Origin: VRUE01 sp963704515
GTDB lineage: Bacteria > Actinomycetota > Thermoleophilia > Solirubrobacterales > 70-9
Assembly (NCBI GenBank): GCA_963704515.1
Contig: OY969913.1
Location: 2,783,204 to 2,847,203 of the forward strand
Direction: 5' to 3'
Length of the DNA stretch: 64,000 nucleotides
The first letter of the stretch is position 1. Each line of letters begins with the position of its first letter. This document shows positions 1-6,921 of this stretch, piece by piece. The notes below the pieces were generated by a model. The model saw only the letters and a list, made by a program, of their open reading frames with translations, was not told where the DNA came from and made no database searches. The position numbers were made by a program, and so were the translations under genes.

Positions 1-887
1 TGGGGCACGCGCTTCTCGGCGATGTCGAGCTCGCTCATGATCTTCAGCCGCGAGATCACCGCGCTGATCATTCGCTTCGGCACGTGGGCGGACTCCTTCA
101 GCACGCCGTCGATGCGAAAGCGGATCCGCAGCTCCCCTTCTTCGGGCTCGAGGTGGATGTCGGAGGCCCCCTCCCCCACCGCCTGGGCGAGGATGCTGTA
201 GACGAGCTTGATCACCGGCGCGTCCTCGGCGCCGGCCTGCATTGCGCTGACCTCGGCAAGCGCCGCCTCCTCCTCGGCCTCCTCCACCTCGACCCGGTGC
301 TGGTCCTCGACGATCGCGTCGGCGGCGGCGCTCTGCAGGGTCCCGAGCCGCGCCAGCAGCGACTCGACGTCGTCCTCGGCGGCGACGGCGACGTGGCAAT
401 CGAGGCCGGTGGCGATCTGGATGTCGTCGGCGGCGAGCACGTTGGCCGGGTCCACGGCGGCGACCAACAGGGTTTTCGCGTCGACGAAACCCACCGGGAC
501 GGCCTTGTAGCGACGCGCCATGGTGACCGGAAAGAGGGCGGCCGCGGCGACGTCGACGTGGTACAGGGAAAGGTCGACGTGGTCGAGCCCATAGCGCTCG
601 GCGACGGCGCGCGATAGCTGGTCTCCATTGATCGCGCCCTGCTCGAGCAGGATCTGCTCGGGGGGGCGGCCGGCCGTGCGCGCGGCGTCGACCGCGGCCT
701 GCACGGCCTCCGGCGCAGCGTAGCCGAGCTCGACCAGGACGTCGGTGACGAAGCCGCGCGAGTGGCCCTGGTGACGCGGTGGGGTGAGGCCGAGGGTGCC
801 TTCCTCGACCGGCAGCGCCGGCGCGGCGGAGCCGCCGGAATCGGGGACCGGGCGGAGGTGGCTGGGGAACGGGTTGTCGGCGCTCAT
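1..887 (-). CDS. pilB: Type IV pilus assembly/type II secretion ATPase, PilB/GspE family (partial, C-terminus off the window)
   Basis: Translation from the ATG at 885-887 reads open for 295 residues to the window edge. Residues about 50-200 look like an MshEN domain, which in this family can bind c-di-GMP. The motif DAPVIKLVYSI then ASDIHLEP at about 225-250 is the start of the GspE/PilB secretion ATPase domain. Walker A and B motifs lie beyond the edge and are not visible. PilB is the hexameric cytoplasmic motor that powers pilus extension. The neighbour pilT (1469-2587), the retraction motor, and the small membrane protein between them support a pilus locus rather than a secretion system. 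The gap to the next gene upstream is only 9 nt, so the three are probably co-transcribed. The C-terminal part must be read from the adjoining sequence. Confidence 0.88.
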   Translation of the reverse strand, partial: MSADNPFPSHLRPVPDSGGSAAPALPVEEGTLGLTPPRHQGHSRGFVTDVLVELGYAAPEAVQAAVDAARTAGRPPEQILLEQGAINGDQLSRAVAERYGLDHVDLSLYHVDVAAAALFPVTMARRYKAVPVGFVDAKTLLVAAVDPANVLAADDIQIATGLDCHVAVAAEDDVESLLARLGTLQSAAADAIVEDQHRVEVEEAEEEAALAEVSAMQAGAEDAPVIKLVYSILAQAVGEGASDIHLEPEEGELRIRFRIDGVLKESAHVPKRMISAVISRLKIMSELDIAEKRVP

Positions 888-896
888 CGGCCCGCC

Positions 897-1472
897 TCAG
901 TTCGGGTGGTAGGCGAGTTCGCGGCCCTTGTAGTTGGCGTCGAGCACGGCCTGGGCGACGCTCTGCGGGGTCTGCAGCCCATAGTCGACGGTTGCCTGCG
1001 GCGTGCCTTTGCTGAGCCGCTTGGGCTTGAGCACGATCAGCGCCGGGACGCGGTTGACTTCGAGCCCGACGGTGACCGCCGCGTAGCGGGCGATCTGCTT
1101 CGCCTTGACGACGAAGAGCACCACGTCGCGGAACGGTTCCAGCAGCCGCGAGGAGGCGGCGGTGAAGGCGGAGTCGATGCTGCCCGGGTGGACGATCAGC
1201 AGGGCCACGGTCTTGCCCGATTCGTAGGCGGCGACGAAGCGCTTCGGAGGGGTCGGGGTCGGCACGCTGGTCGGCGTGGCGCCGACCGGCGCTTCGGCCG
1301 CCGGCGCGGCTTCGGTCGATTCGAGCGAGGACACGGTTTCGCCGGAGGGGGCGGCTTCTTCGGCTTCTTCGCCGCCGCCCGAGCCGCCGATGAAGATCAC
1401 CACGCCGACCACGGCGAGGATGCCGATCAGCGCGACCTGGGCGATCGGGTTCTCGTTGAGCTTCTCCCTCAC
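897..1472 (-). CDS. Membrane-anchored thioredoxin-fold-like protein between pilT and pilB
   Basis: A 191-residue protein with GTG start. Residues 1-10 are cytoplasmic, 11-30 form one transmembrane helix (AQVALIGILAVVGVVIF), 31-75 are a Glu/Ala/Pro-rich linker, and 76-191 form a compact domain. That domain resembles a degenerate thioredoxin fold (VALLIVHPGS, then VVLFVVKAK, then VPALIVLKP with the cis-proline position), but there is no CxxC pair, so no redox activity is expected. Its start overlaps the pilT stop by 4 nt and it ends 9 nt before pilB, so it probably belongs to the pilus assembly operon. All 12 glutamates after the membrane helix are GAA, while the two before it are GAG; see the codon-bias finding. 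The exact role is unknown. Confidence 0.8.
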   Translation of the reverse strand: MREKLNENPIAQVALIGILAVVGVVIFIGGSGGGEEAEEAAPSGETVSSLESTEAAPAAEAPVGATPTSVPTPTPPKRFVAAYESGKTVALLIVHPGSIDSAFTAASSRLLEPFRDVVLFVVKAKQIARYAAVTVGLEVNRVPALIVLKPKRLSKGTPQATVDYGLQTPQSVAQAVLDANYKGRELAYHPN

Positions 1473-2587
1473 GGGGCCACCGGCTCGTGCTCGAGCTGCT
1501 CGATGCCGCTGGCGCGCTGGCCGCCGGCGGCGAGCATCAGCTTGAAGTCGTGCGGGCTGGAGGCGTAGTCGAGAGCGACCTCCTCGGCGATCTTGCCCTC
1601 CATCACGTAGCCGAGCAGCGACTGGTCGAAGGTGCGCATCCCGTAGTACTCGCCCTCGGCGATGACTTCGGTGATCTTGCCCGTTTCGTCGGGATTCATG
1701 ATCAGGTCCTGGACGCGGCCGGTGACGACCATCACCTCGGAGGCCGGCACGCGGCCTTCGCCGCTCAGGTCGGGGACGAGGCGCTGGGCGATCGCGCCCT
1801 TCAGGGTCGCCGCCAGCATCACCCGCGCCTGGTGCTGCAGGTGGGGCGGGAAGAAGTCGATGATCCGGTTGATCGTCTCGGTCGCGTCGAGGGTGTGGAC
1901 CGTGGACAGCACGAGGTGGCCGGTCTCCGCGGCCGAGAGCGCGGTGCGAACCGTCTCCTCGTCGCGCATCTCGCCGATCAGGATCACGTCGGGGTCCTGA
2001 CGCAGGACGCGGCGCATCGCGCGGCCGAAGCTCACCGTGTCGGAGCCGACTTCGCGCTGGTTGACGATCGACATCTTGTCTTCGTGCAGGTACTCGATCG
2101 GGTCCTCGAGCGTGATGATGTGATGCGGTCGGGTCTGGTTGATGTGGTCGATCATCGCCGCCAGGGTCGTGCTCTTGCCCGAGCCGGTGGTGCCGGTGAC
2201 GAGGACGATTCCGCGCTGCTCCTCGGCCAGGTCGGTGACGACCCGCGGCAGGCCGAGATCCTCGACCGAGCGGATGTCGAAGGGGATCGCGCGGCAGACG
2301 ATCGAGATCGAGCCGCGCTGTTTGAAGACGTTTACGCGGAAGCGCGAGAGGCCGGGCAGCGAGTAGGAGAAGTCCGCCTCGCCCGCATCCTCGAACTCGG
2401 TCAGCGAGCGCACCTCGGCGATGTCGTGGAAGGCCTTCTCAGTGTCCTCGGGCTTCAGATGCCCGTAGCCCTCGAGGTGCGCCAACTCCCCGTGCAGGCG
2501 CACGATCGGCGGCGCGTTGACCTTGACGTGCAGGTCCGACCCTCCACGCTCGATCAGCGTGCGCAGCGCTTTGTCGATCTCGAACAT
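1469..2587 (-). CDS. pilT: Type IV pilus retraction ATPase PilT
   Basis: A 372-residue protein from the ATG at 2585-2587, chosen because CAGGTCGGG lies just upstream and the family begins MFEIDKALRTLIERGGSDLHV. An in-frame upstream ATG at 2617 would add ten residues unlike PilT. Visible motifs are Walker A GTTGSGKST, Asp box/Walker B DVILIGEMRDEET, and the His box HTLDATETINRIIDFFPP. A PilT-like C-terminal AIAQRLVPDL stretch follows, and length is normal. PilT is the cytoplasmic hexamer that depolymerises pili for twitching, adhesion and DNA uptake. It overlaps the following membrane protein by 4 nt. The sigma-factor gene lies just upstream on the same strand (48-nt gap), so read-through from sigA is possible. 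Confidence 0.95.
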   Translation of the reverse strand: MFEIDKALRTLIERGGSDLHVKVNAPPIVRLHGELAHLEGYGHLKPEDTEKAFHDIAEVRSLTEFEDAGEADFSYSLPGLSRFRVNVFKQRGSISIVCRAIPFDIRSVEDLGLPRVVTDLAEEQRGIVLVTGTTGSGKSTTLAAMIDHINQTRPHHIITLEDPIEYLHEDKMSIVNQREVGSDTVSFGRAMRRVLRQDPDVILIGEMRDEETVRTALSAAETGHLVLSTVHTLDATETINRIIDFFPPHLQHQARVMLAATLKGAIAQRLVPDLSGEGRVPASEVMVVTGRVQDLIMNPDETGKITEVIAEGEYYGMRTFDQSLLGYVMEGKIAEEVALDYASSPHDFKLMLAAGGQRASGIEQLEHEPVAP

Positions 2588-2634
2588 CCCGACCTGTATC
2601 GGCCGGGATGTCCGCACTCCTTAGCCCTGAAGGA

Positions 2635-3741
2635 TCAGGTGACCTCTCTGAGCTTCTGGGCTTCGCCCAGCTGCTGCAGCTTCTTGAGGCTCTGGTTCTC
2701 GATCTGGCGGATGCGCTCACGGGTGACGTTGAAGGTGCGGCCGACCTCGTCCAGCGTGCGCGGGTGCTCGCCGCCAAGGCCGTAGCGCAGCTCCAACACG
2801 CGGCGCTCGCGGTAGGAGAGGTTCTCGAGCGCCTCCTTCAGCGCCTCTTTGGTGAGCAGGTCCGCGGCCCGGTCGAAGGGGGACTCGGCCTTCTCGTCGG
2901 CGATGAACTGGCCGAACTCCGACTCCTCCTCGTCGCCGACCGGCTTCTCCAGCGAGACCGGAGCCTGGGCGGAGCGCTTGATCGAGTCGACCTCCTCGGG
3001 GTCGATCCCGGTGACGTCGGCGATCTCCTCCGGGGTGGGCTCGCGGCCCAGCTCGGTGACCAGCTTGCGCTCGGCGCGGCCGATCTTGTTGAGCTTCTCG
3101 ACCACGTGCACCGGGATGCGGATCGTGCGCGCCTTGTCGGCGAGCGCCCGAGCGATCGCCTGGCGGATCCACCAGGTGGCGTAGGTCGAGAACTTGAATC
3201 CCTTGCGGTAGTCGAACTTCTCCGCCGCGCGGACCAGGCCCAGCGTGCCCTCCTGGATCAGGTCGAGGAAGGGCAGGCCCTGGTTGCGGTAGTTCTTGGC
3301 GATCGAGACGACCAGGCGCAGGTTCGACTCGACCATTTTCTGCTTCGCGTCGAGGTCGCCGCGCTCGATCCGCTTGGCGAGTTCGACCTCCTCCGCGGCG
3401 GTCAGCAGGCGGACCTTGCCGATGTCCTTGAGGAACAGCTGGAGGCTGTCCGTGGTCATGTCGGGTTTCAGGTCGAGCGTCTGTTTCTGACGGCGCCGGC
3501 CTTTTTTCCCGGTGTCGATCGGCAGGGCTTCCGCGGCCGCTTTCTGGGCCGGGTCCATGTCCTCGACAAGCTCGATGCCCGACTTCTCGAGGTGCCCGTA
3601 AAGGTCCTCGACGTCGGACTCGTCCAGATCGACCTCCGACACCGCCGAAGCGACGTCGCCGAAGGTCAGTACCCCGAGCTGCTGCCCGCGGGTGATGAGG
3701 CCTTTGACCTCCTCCATCTCTTGAAGCTCAGCTACCAGCAT
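2635..3741 (-). CDS. sigA: Primary RNA polymerase sigma factor (group 1 sigma-70)
   Basis: A 368-residue product from the ATG at 3739-3741; the frame stays open to an ATG at 3807, which would add 22 residues. Domains in order: a short region 1.1-like acidic part (about 1-75), a basic linker GKKGRRRQKQ, and region 1.2 (DSLQLFLKDIGKVRLLT). Region 2 contains RNQGLPFLDLIQEGTLGLVRA and FKFSTYATWWIRQAI, the core-binding and -10-recognition helices. Region 3 (RIPVHVVEKLNKIGRA) is followed by region 4 with RTLDEVGRTFNVTRERIRQI, the -35-recognition helix-turn-helix. These RpoD box sequences identify the housekeeping factor rather than an alternative sigma. A strong promoter (3911-3939), a LexA-like box and a terminator-like hairpin precede it. 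Confidence 0.95.
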   Translation of the reverse strand: MLVAELQEMEEVKGLITRGQQLGVLTFGDVASAVSEVDLDESDVEDLYGHLEKSGIELVEDMDPAQKAAAEALPIDTGKKGRRRQKQTLDLKPDMTTDSLQLFLKDIGKVRLLTAAEEVELAKRIERGDLDAKQKMVESNLRLVVSIAKNYRNQGLPFLDLIQEGTLGLVRAAEKFDYRKGFKFSTYATWWIRQAIARALADKARTIRIPVHVVEKLNKIGRAERKLVTELGREPTPEEIADVTGIDPEEVDSIKRSAQAPVSLEKPVGDEEESEFGQFIADEKAESPFDRAADLLTKEALKEALENLSYRERRVLELRYGLGGEHPRTLDEVGRTFNVTRERIRQIENQSLKKLQQLGEAQKLREVT

Positions 3742-3815
3742 CCTGTCTTGCTCATTTCCTCGTGCTTGAAGTTTCAGTCCTGCGAATGAAATGCCGCCGG
3801 AGGGCAAAAGTCGCG

Positions 3816-3841
3816 AAAAAACGGACCGGGTAACCGGTCCG
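3816..3841 (-). terminator. Terminator-like hairpin in the sigA leader (possible attenuator)
   Basis: Read on the minus strand, CGGACCGG and CCGGTCCG form an 8-bp perfect GC-rich stem around the tetraloop TTAC (3822-3841), followed at once by six T residues (3816-3821). That is the form of an intrinsic terminator. It lies about 60 nt after the predicted sigA start of transcription and about 75 nt before the ATG at 3741, so it cannot be the end of an upstream gene on this strand. I infer attenuation or leader processing; a protein- or ligand-controlled antiterminator is not obvious. Confidence 0.6.
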
Positions 3842-3895
3842 CACTGCTGACTAGTCTGCGCATCGCTGCCCCAGGACGGGCGTATCGGTACCTCT

Positions 3896-3909
3896 CAAAC
3901 GTCTGTTCG
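3896..3909 (-). promoter_or_regulatory. LexA-box-like operator over the sigA transcription start
   Basis: The minus strand reads CGAAC-AGAC-GTTTG, one base from the perfect palindrome CGAAC-N4-GTTCG that is the core of Gram-positive/actinobacterial LexA boxes. It begins one base downstream of the -10 hexamer and covers the expected +1, a position where a bound repressor would block initiation. No lexA gene is in the window. Confidence 0.45.
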
Positions 3910-3910
3910 C

Positions 3911-3939
3911 ATAGTAGTCGCTTCAGTTTCTGAAGTCAA
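3911..3939 (-). promoter_or_regulatory. sigA promoter, near-consensus -35/-10
   Basis: On the minus strand TTGACT (3934-3939) and TACTAT (3911-3916) are separated by exactly 17 nt. This is the best sigma-70 promoter I see in the window. The spacer contains an inverted repeat CTTCAG-TTT-CTGAAG (3921-3935). The -35 hexamer shares one base with the start codon of the opposite-strand gene at 3939. Confidence 0.8.
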
Positions 3940-4838
3940 TGCCCAATTCCTTGCACCGATCCCGGCCCTGGTTGCGCGCCTTCTGGCAGCGAGCCTACCG
4001 CGAGAACGTCACCGGCCTCTCGGCGATGGTCGCGTACAACCTGATGCTGGCGGTCTTTCCGTTCGCCCTGCTGGTGCTCTTCGTCTTTGGCCAGGTGCTG
4101 AAGATCGGAGGGGTCGAGACCAGCGTCGTCAACGACCTGCAGCGGCTCTTCCCGAGCACCGAGCAGCACACGCTGACCGACGTGCTCAACCGGATCGAGG
4201 AAAACTCGACCACGATTGGGATCGCGGCCTTCCTTGGCTCGCTCTGGATCGGGGCCTCCTTTTGGGGGGCGATGGACACCGCCTTTTGCCGCATCTACCA
4301 CGTCGAGTGCCGCGGCTGGATCGAGCAGAAGCGCTTCTCCTTCGCGATGCTGGTCGTGGTCATCTTCTTCTTCACCGCCAGCATCTTCCTGCCGGCGATG
4401 GAGAGCACGCTGGTCTCCAGCACCGACCGGCTGCCGTTCGGCCTCTCCGACATCAAAGCGATCGACACGGCGCTGCTGCTTGGGGCGGCGATCCTGACCA
4501 CCTTCCTGATCTCCTCCGTGATCTTCTGGGCCGTGCCGAAGGGGCACATGCCCTGGCGGGCGGTCTGGCCGGGGGCCGCCTTCGTCACCTTCGGCGCGAC
4601 GGTCGCCAACTGGCTCTTCCCCGCCTACCTGGCCAACGTCTCCAGCCTCTCGCGCCTCGGCTCGACGCTCGGCTTCATCCTCATCGCCCTGCTCTGGTTC
4701 TATCTACTCAGCCTGGCGCTGCTCGCCGGCGCGGTGATCAACTCATTGAGGTTCGAGCTGCAGGCAACGGGCGAACTGCCGTACGGGAGCGGCGCGGCGG
4801 CGGCGAAGAAGCCCTGCGGGTGCGAAGATCAGCCGTAG
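3939..4838 (+). CDS. YihY/virulence factor BrkB family inner-membrane protein
   Basis: A 299-residue protein with about six transmembrane helices, for example residues 32-55 (MVAYNLMLAVFPFALLVLF), 95-112, 133-152, 175-198, 208-228 and 243-262. The conserved BrkB motif GLSAMVAYNLMLAVFPF near the N-terminus and a C-terminal LGFILIALLWFYLLSLALLAGAVIN are characteristic. The family was once miscalled RNase BN, and its transport substrate is unknown. A cysteine-bearing tail (KKPCGCEDQP) ends the protein. It is divergent from sigA with no spare space: its ATG overlaps the sigA -35 box, so the two transcription units may interfere. The 3' end overlaps convergent glpX by 10 nt. Confidence 0.9.
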   Translation: MPNSLHRSRPWLRAFWQRAYRENVTGLSAMVAYNLMLAVFPFALLVLFVFGQVLKIGGVETSVVNDLQRLFPSTEQHTLTDVLNRIEENSTTIGIAAFLGSLWIGASFWGAMDTAFCRIYHVECRGWIEQKRFSFAMLVVVIFFFTASIFLPAMESTLVSSTDRLPFGLSDIKAIDTALLLGAAILTTFLISSVIFWAVPKGHMPWRAVWPGAAFVTFGATVANWLFPAYLANVSSLSRLGSTLGFILIALLWFYLLSLALLAGAVINSLRFELQATGELPYGSGAAAAKKPCGCEDQP

Positions 4839-5827
4839 CGCTCGCCGGTGACGGTCCGCAACTTCGCGCGGTCGTGACGGGCCTGGACGCGGCGCACGGT
4901 GCCCGAGCGCGAGCGCATGACCAGCGATTCGGTGGTCGCGCCGGGACCGCGGTAGCGGACGCCCTGCAGCACGTCGCCATCGGTGACGCCGGTGGCGGAG
5001 AAGAAGACGTCCTCACCCGAGCAGAGGTCGTTGGCGGTGAGGATGCGGTCGAGGTCGTAGCCGGCGTCGAGCGCGGCGCTGCGCTCCTCGTCGTTGCGCG
5101 GCCAGAGGCGGCCGAGCAGCTGGCCGCCCATCGACTTGAGGGCGGCGGCGGAGAGCACGCCCTCGGGGGTGCCGCCGATCCCCCAGAGCAGGTCGACCGG
5201 CGAGCGGTCGCTGACGGCGAGCAGCGCGGCGGAGACGTCGCCGTCGGTGATCAGGCGGATGCGGCCGCCGGCCTCGCGGACTTCGCGCATCGCGTCCTCG
5301 TGACGGGGGCGGTCGAGCATCACGACGGTGACGTCGCCGACGCTGCCCCCCTTGCGCTCGGCGATCAGCTTCAGGGTCTCCGGCAGGGGACGGTCGAGGT
5401 CGAGCAGGTCGGCGATCTCCTCGCCGCCAGCCATCTTCTCCATGTAGACGCAGGGGCCGGGGTCGAACATCGTGCCGCGCTCGGCAAGCGCGATCACGGC
5501 GAGGGCGCTGGGCATGCCGAGCGCGCAGAGGCGGGTGCCCTCGAGCGGGTCGACGGCGATGTCGACCACCGGCGGGCTGCCGTCGCCGATCTGCTCGCCG
5601 TTGTAGAGCATCGGCGCCTCGTCCTTCTCCCCCTCGCCGATCACCACGACGCCGTCCATAGAGACCGAGTCGAGGACGAAGCGCATCGCGTCGACCGCGG
5701 CCTGGTCGGCGGCGATCTTGTCGCCTCGCCCGACCCAGCGGGCAGCGGAGAGCGCCCCCGCCTCGGTGACGCGGACGAGCTCCAGAGCGAGATTGCGGTC
5801 CGGCTTGTTCGGCGGGGTGGCCTCCAT
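4829..5827 (-). CDS. glpX: Class II fructose-1,6-bisphosphatase GlpX
   Basis: A 332-residue protein that hydrolyses fructose-1,6-bisphosphate in gluconeogenesis. Family signatures seen are GRGDKIAADQAAVDAMR near residue 35, the metal site VVIGEGEKDEAPMLY, VDIAVDPLEGTRLCA, and the C-terminal LLWGIGGTPEGVLSAAALKSMGGQLLGRL. Length is normal for bacterial GlpX. Actinobacteria usually have only this class II enzyme. The start ATG at 5825-5827 is followed by the usual 'NLALELVRVTEAGALSAARW' type N-terminus. A palindromic repeat (5849-5903) lies just upstream, between this gene and the divergent LLM oxidoreductase. PEP synthase at 55529 belongs to the same gluconeogenic pathway. Confidence 0.96.
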   Translation of the reverse strand: MEATPPNKPDRNLALELVRVTEAGALSAARWVGRGDKIAADQAAVDAMRFVLDSVSMDGVVVIGEGEKDEAPMLYNGEQIGDGSPPVVDIAVDPLEGTRLCALGMPSALAVIALAERGTMFDPGPCVYMEKMAGGEEIADLLDLDRPLPETLKLIAERKGGSVGDVTVVMLDRPRHEDAMREVREAGGRIRLITDGDVSAALLAVSDRSPVDLLWGIGGTPEGVLSAAALKSMGGQLLGRLWPRNDEERSAALDAGYDLDRILTANDLCSGEDVFFSATGVTDGDVLQGVRYRGPGATTESLVMRSRSGTVRRVQARHDRAKLRTVTGERYG

Positions 5828-5848
5828 GGGCTGGCAGCCTATTCAAAG

Positions 5849-5903
5849 CCCGTTGCGGTGCGCCTTTTCCGGTCATAGACCACATAAAGCGCACCGGAAC
5901 GGG
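5849..5903. repeat. Dispersed palindromic repeat, family A, copy 1
   Basis: Arms CCCGTTGCGGTGCGC (5849-5863) and GCGCACCGGAACGGG (5889-5903) pair at 14 of 15 positions around a 25-nt loop. A second copy with the same loop core ATAGACCAMATAA and the same arm GCGCACCGGAACG lies at 63864-63916. It fills the divergent space between glpX and the LLM gene. Confidence 0.8.
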
Positions 5904-5904
5904 T

Positions 5905-5910
5905 TAGGGT
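5905..5910 (+). promoter_or_regulatory. -10 box of a leaderless start (LLM gene)
   Basis: TAGGGT ends 6 nt before the ATG at 5917, with no Shine-Dalgarno between them. The expected +1 is the A of the start codon. This is one of more than ten such arrangements in the window. Confidence 0.5.
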
Positions 5911-5916
5911 GCGGGC

Positions 5917-6849
5917 ATGGCCCAGCGCTGGGGACTTACTTTGCCGCTGCCGGGGCTGACGCTGGCTGGGCACGAGGAGCTGGTGAAGCAGGCCGAGGCG
6001 GCCGGCTACACCGACCTCTGGAGCGGCGAGACCAATGGACCCGACGGCTTCACCCCGCTGGCGCTGAGCGCCGCCTGGACCGAGCGGGCGCGGCTGGGGA
6101 CGGGGATCGTCGGCGTCTTCCAGCGCGGGCCGGCGCTGCTCGCGCAGGAGGCGGCGGCGCTGGCCTCGGCCTCGGACGGGCGCTTCGTGCTTGGCATCGG
6201 GTCCTCCTCGGACCGGATCGTCGAAGGCTGGAACGGGATCCCCTTCGAGCGGCCGCTGAGCCGGGTGCGCGAGACGCTCGCCTTCCTGCGCACGGCGCTG
6301 GCCGGCGAGCGCACAGAGACCGGGTTCAAGCTGGAGAGCGCGCCGGCCGAGCGGGTGCCGATCGTGCTCGCCGCGCTGCGCGGCAAGATGCTGGAGCTGG
6401 CGGTCGAGCAGGGCGACGGCGCCTTCACCAACTTCCTGCCGCTCGGCGGCCTGCCGCGGGTGACCGCGCAGCTCGAGGGCGCGCCGCAGGGCTTCGAGCT
6501 GCTCTGTCGCTTCTTCTGCCTGCCGGGCGAGCGCGAGGCGGTCGAGCCGCTGGCCCGCTTCATGTTCTCCTCCTACATCACGGTCCCGGTCTACGCGGCC
6601 TTCTACCGCTGGCTTGGCTACGGCGAGCAGATCGAGGCGATGGCGAGCGCCTGGGAGTCCGGCGACCGCCAGGCCGCTGCCGCCGCGGCCCCCTGGGAGC
6701 TGATCGAGGAGATGTTCATCTTCGGCTCGCCGGAGCAGATGCGAGCCCGCATCGACGCCTTCGTCGCCGGCGGCATCACCCTCCCGATCCTCACCCCGAT
6801 CACAACCCCCGACAAGCTCGCCGACCTGATCGAGGCCCTGGCGCCATAG
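5917..6849 (+). CDS. LLM-class (luciferase-like) F420-dependent oxidoreductase
   Basis: A 310-residue single-domain TIM-barrel protein of the bacterial luciferase-like superfamily. Seen are the start GLTLPLPGLTLAGHEELVKQAEAAGYTDLWSGE, LGTGIVGVFQRGPALLAQEAAAL, and SDGRFVLGIGSSSDRIVEGWNG. In actinobacteria these enzymes mostly use coenzyme F420, although FMN is possible for the superfamily; the substrate cannot be told. The ATG follows a TAGGGT -10 box by 6 nt, so the mRNA is probably leaderless. The 3' end abuts a perfect palindromic repeat (6852-6915) that separates it from the convergent acyl-CoA synthetase. Confidence 0.9.
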   Translation: MAQRWGLTLPLPGLTLAGHEELVKQAEAAGYTDLWSGETNGPDGFTPLALSAAWTERARLGTGIVGVFQRGPALLAQEAAALASASDGRFVLGIGSSSDRIVEGWNGIPFERPLSRVRETLAFLRTALAGERTETGFKLESAPAERVPIVLAALRGKMLELAVEQGDGAFTNFLPLGGLPRVTAQLEGAPQGFELLCRFFCLPGEREAVEPLARFMFSSYITVPVYAAFYRWLGYGEQIEAMASAWESGDRQAAAAAAPWELIEEMFIFGSPEQMRARIDAFVAGGITLPILTPITTPDKLADLIEALAP

Positions 6850-6851
6850 CC

Positions 6852-6915
6852 CCCCGGGGACGTGCCGCAACTTAGGTACCACCACGGGCCGCTAACTTGC
6901 GGCACGTCCCCGGGG
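6852..6915. repeat. Dispersed palindromic repeat, family B, copy 1
   Basis: Arms at 6852-6870 and 6897-6915 are 19-bp perfect inverted repeats containing GGGGACGTGCCGCAA, with partly paired CTTAG/CTAAC inside and a central GTACCACCACGGGCCG. It exactly fills the gap between two convergent genes, stops at 6849 and 6922, so it may also serve as a bidirectional terminator. Confidence 0.9.
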
Positions 6916-6921
6916 CGATCG

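Noticed and set aside
2588..2617. Upstream ATG for pilT at 2617
   Set aside because: The extra ten residues (MRTSRPIQVG) do not match PilT, and the ribosome-binding site lies just before 2587.
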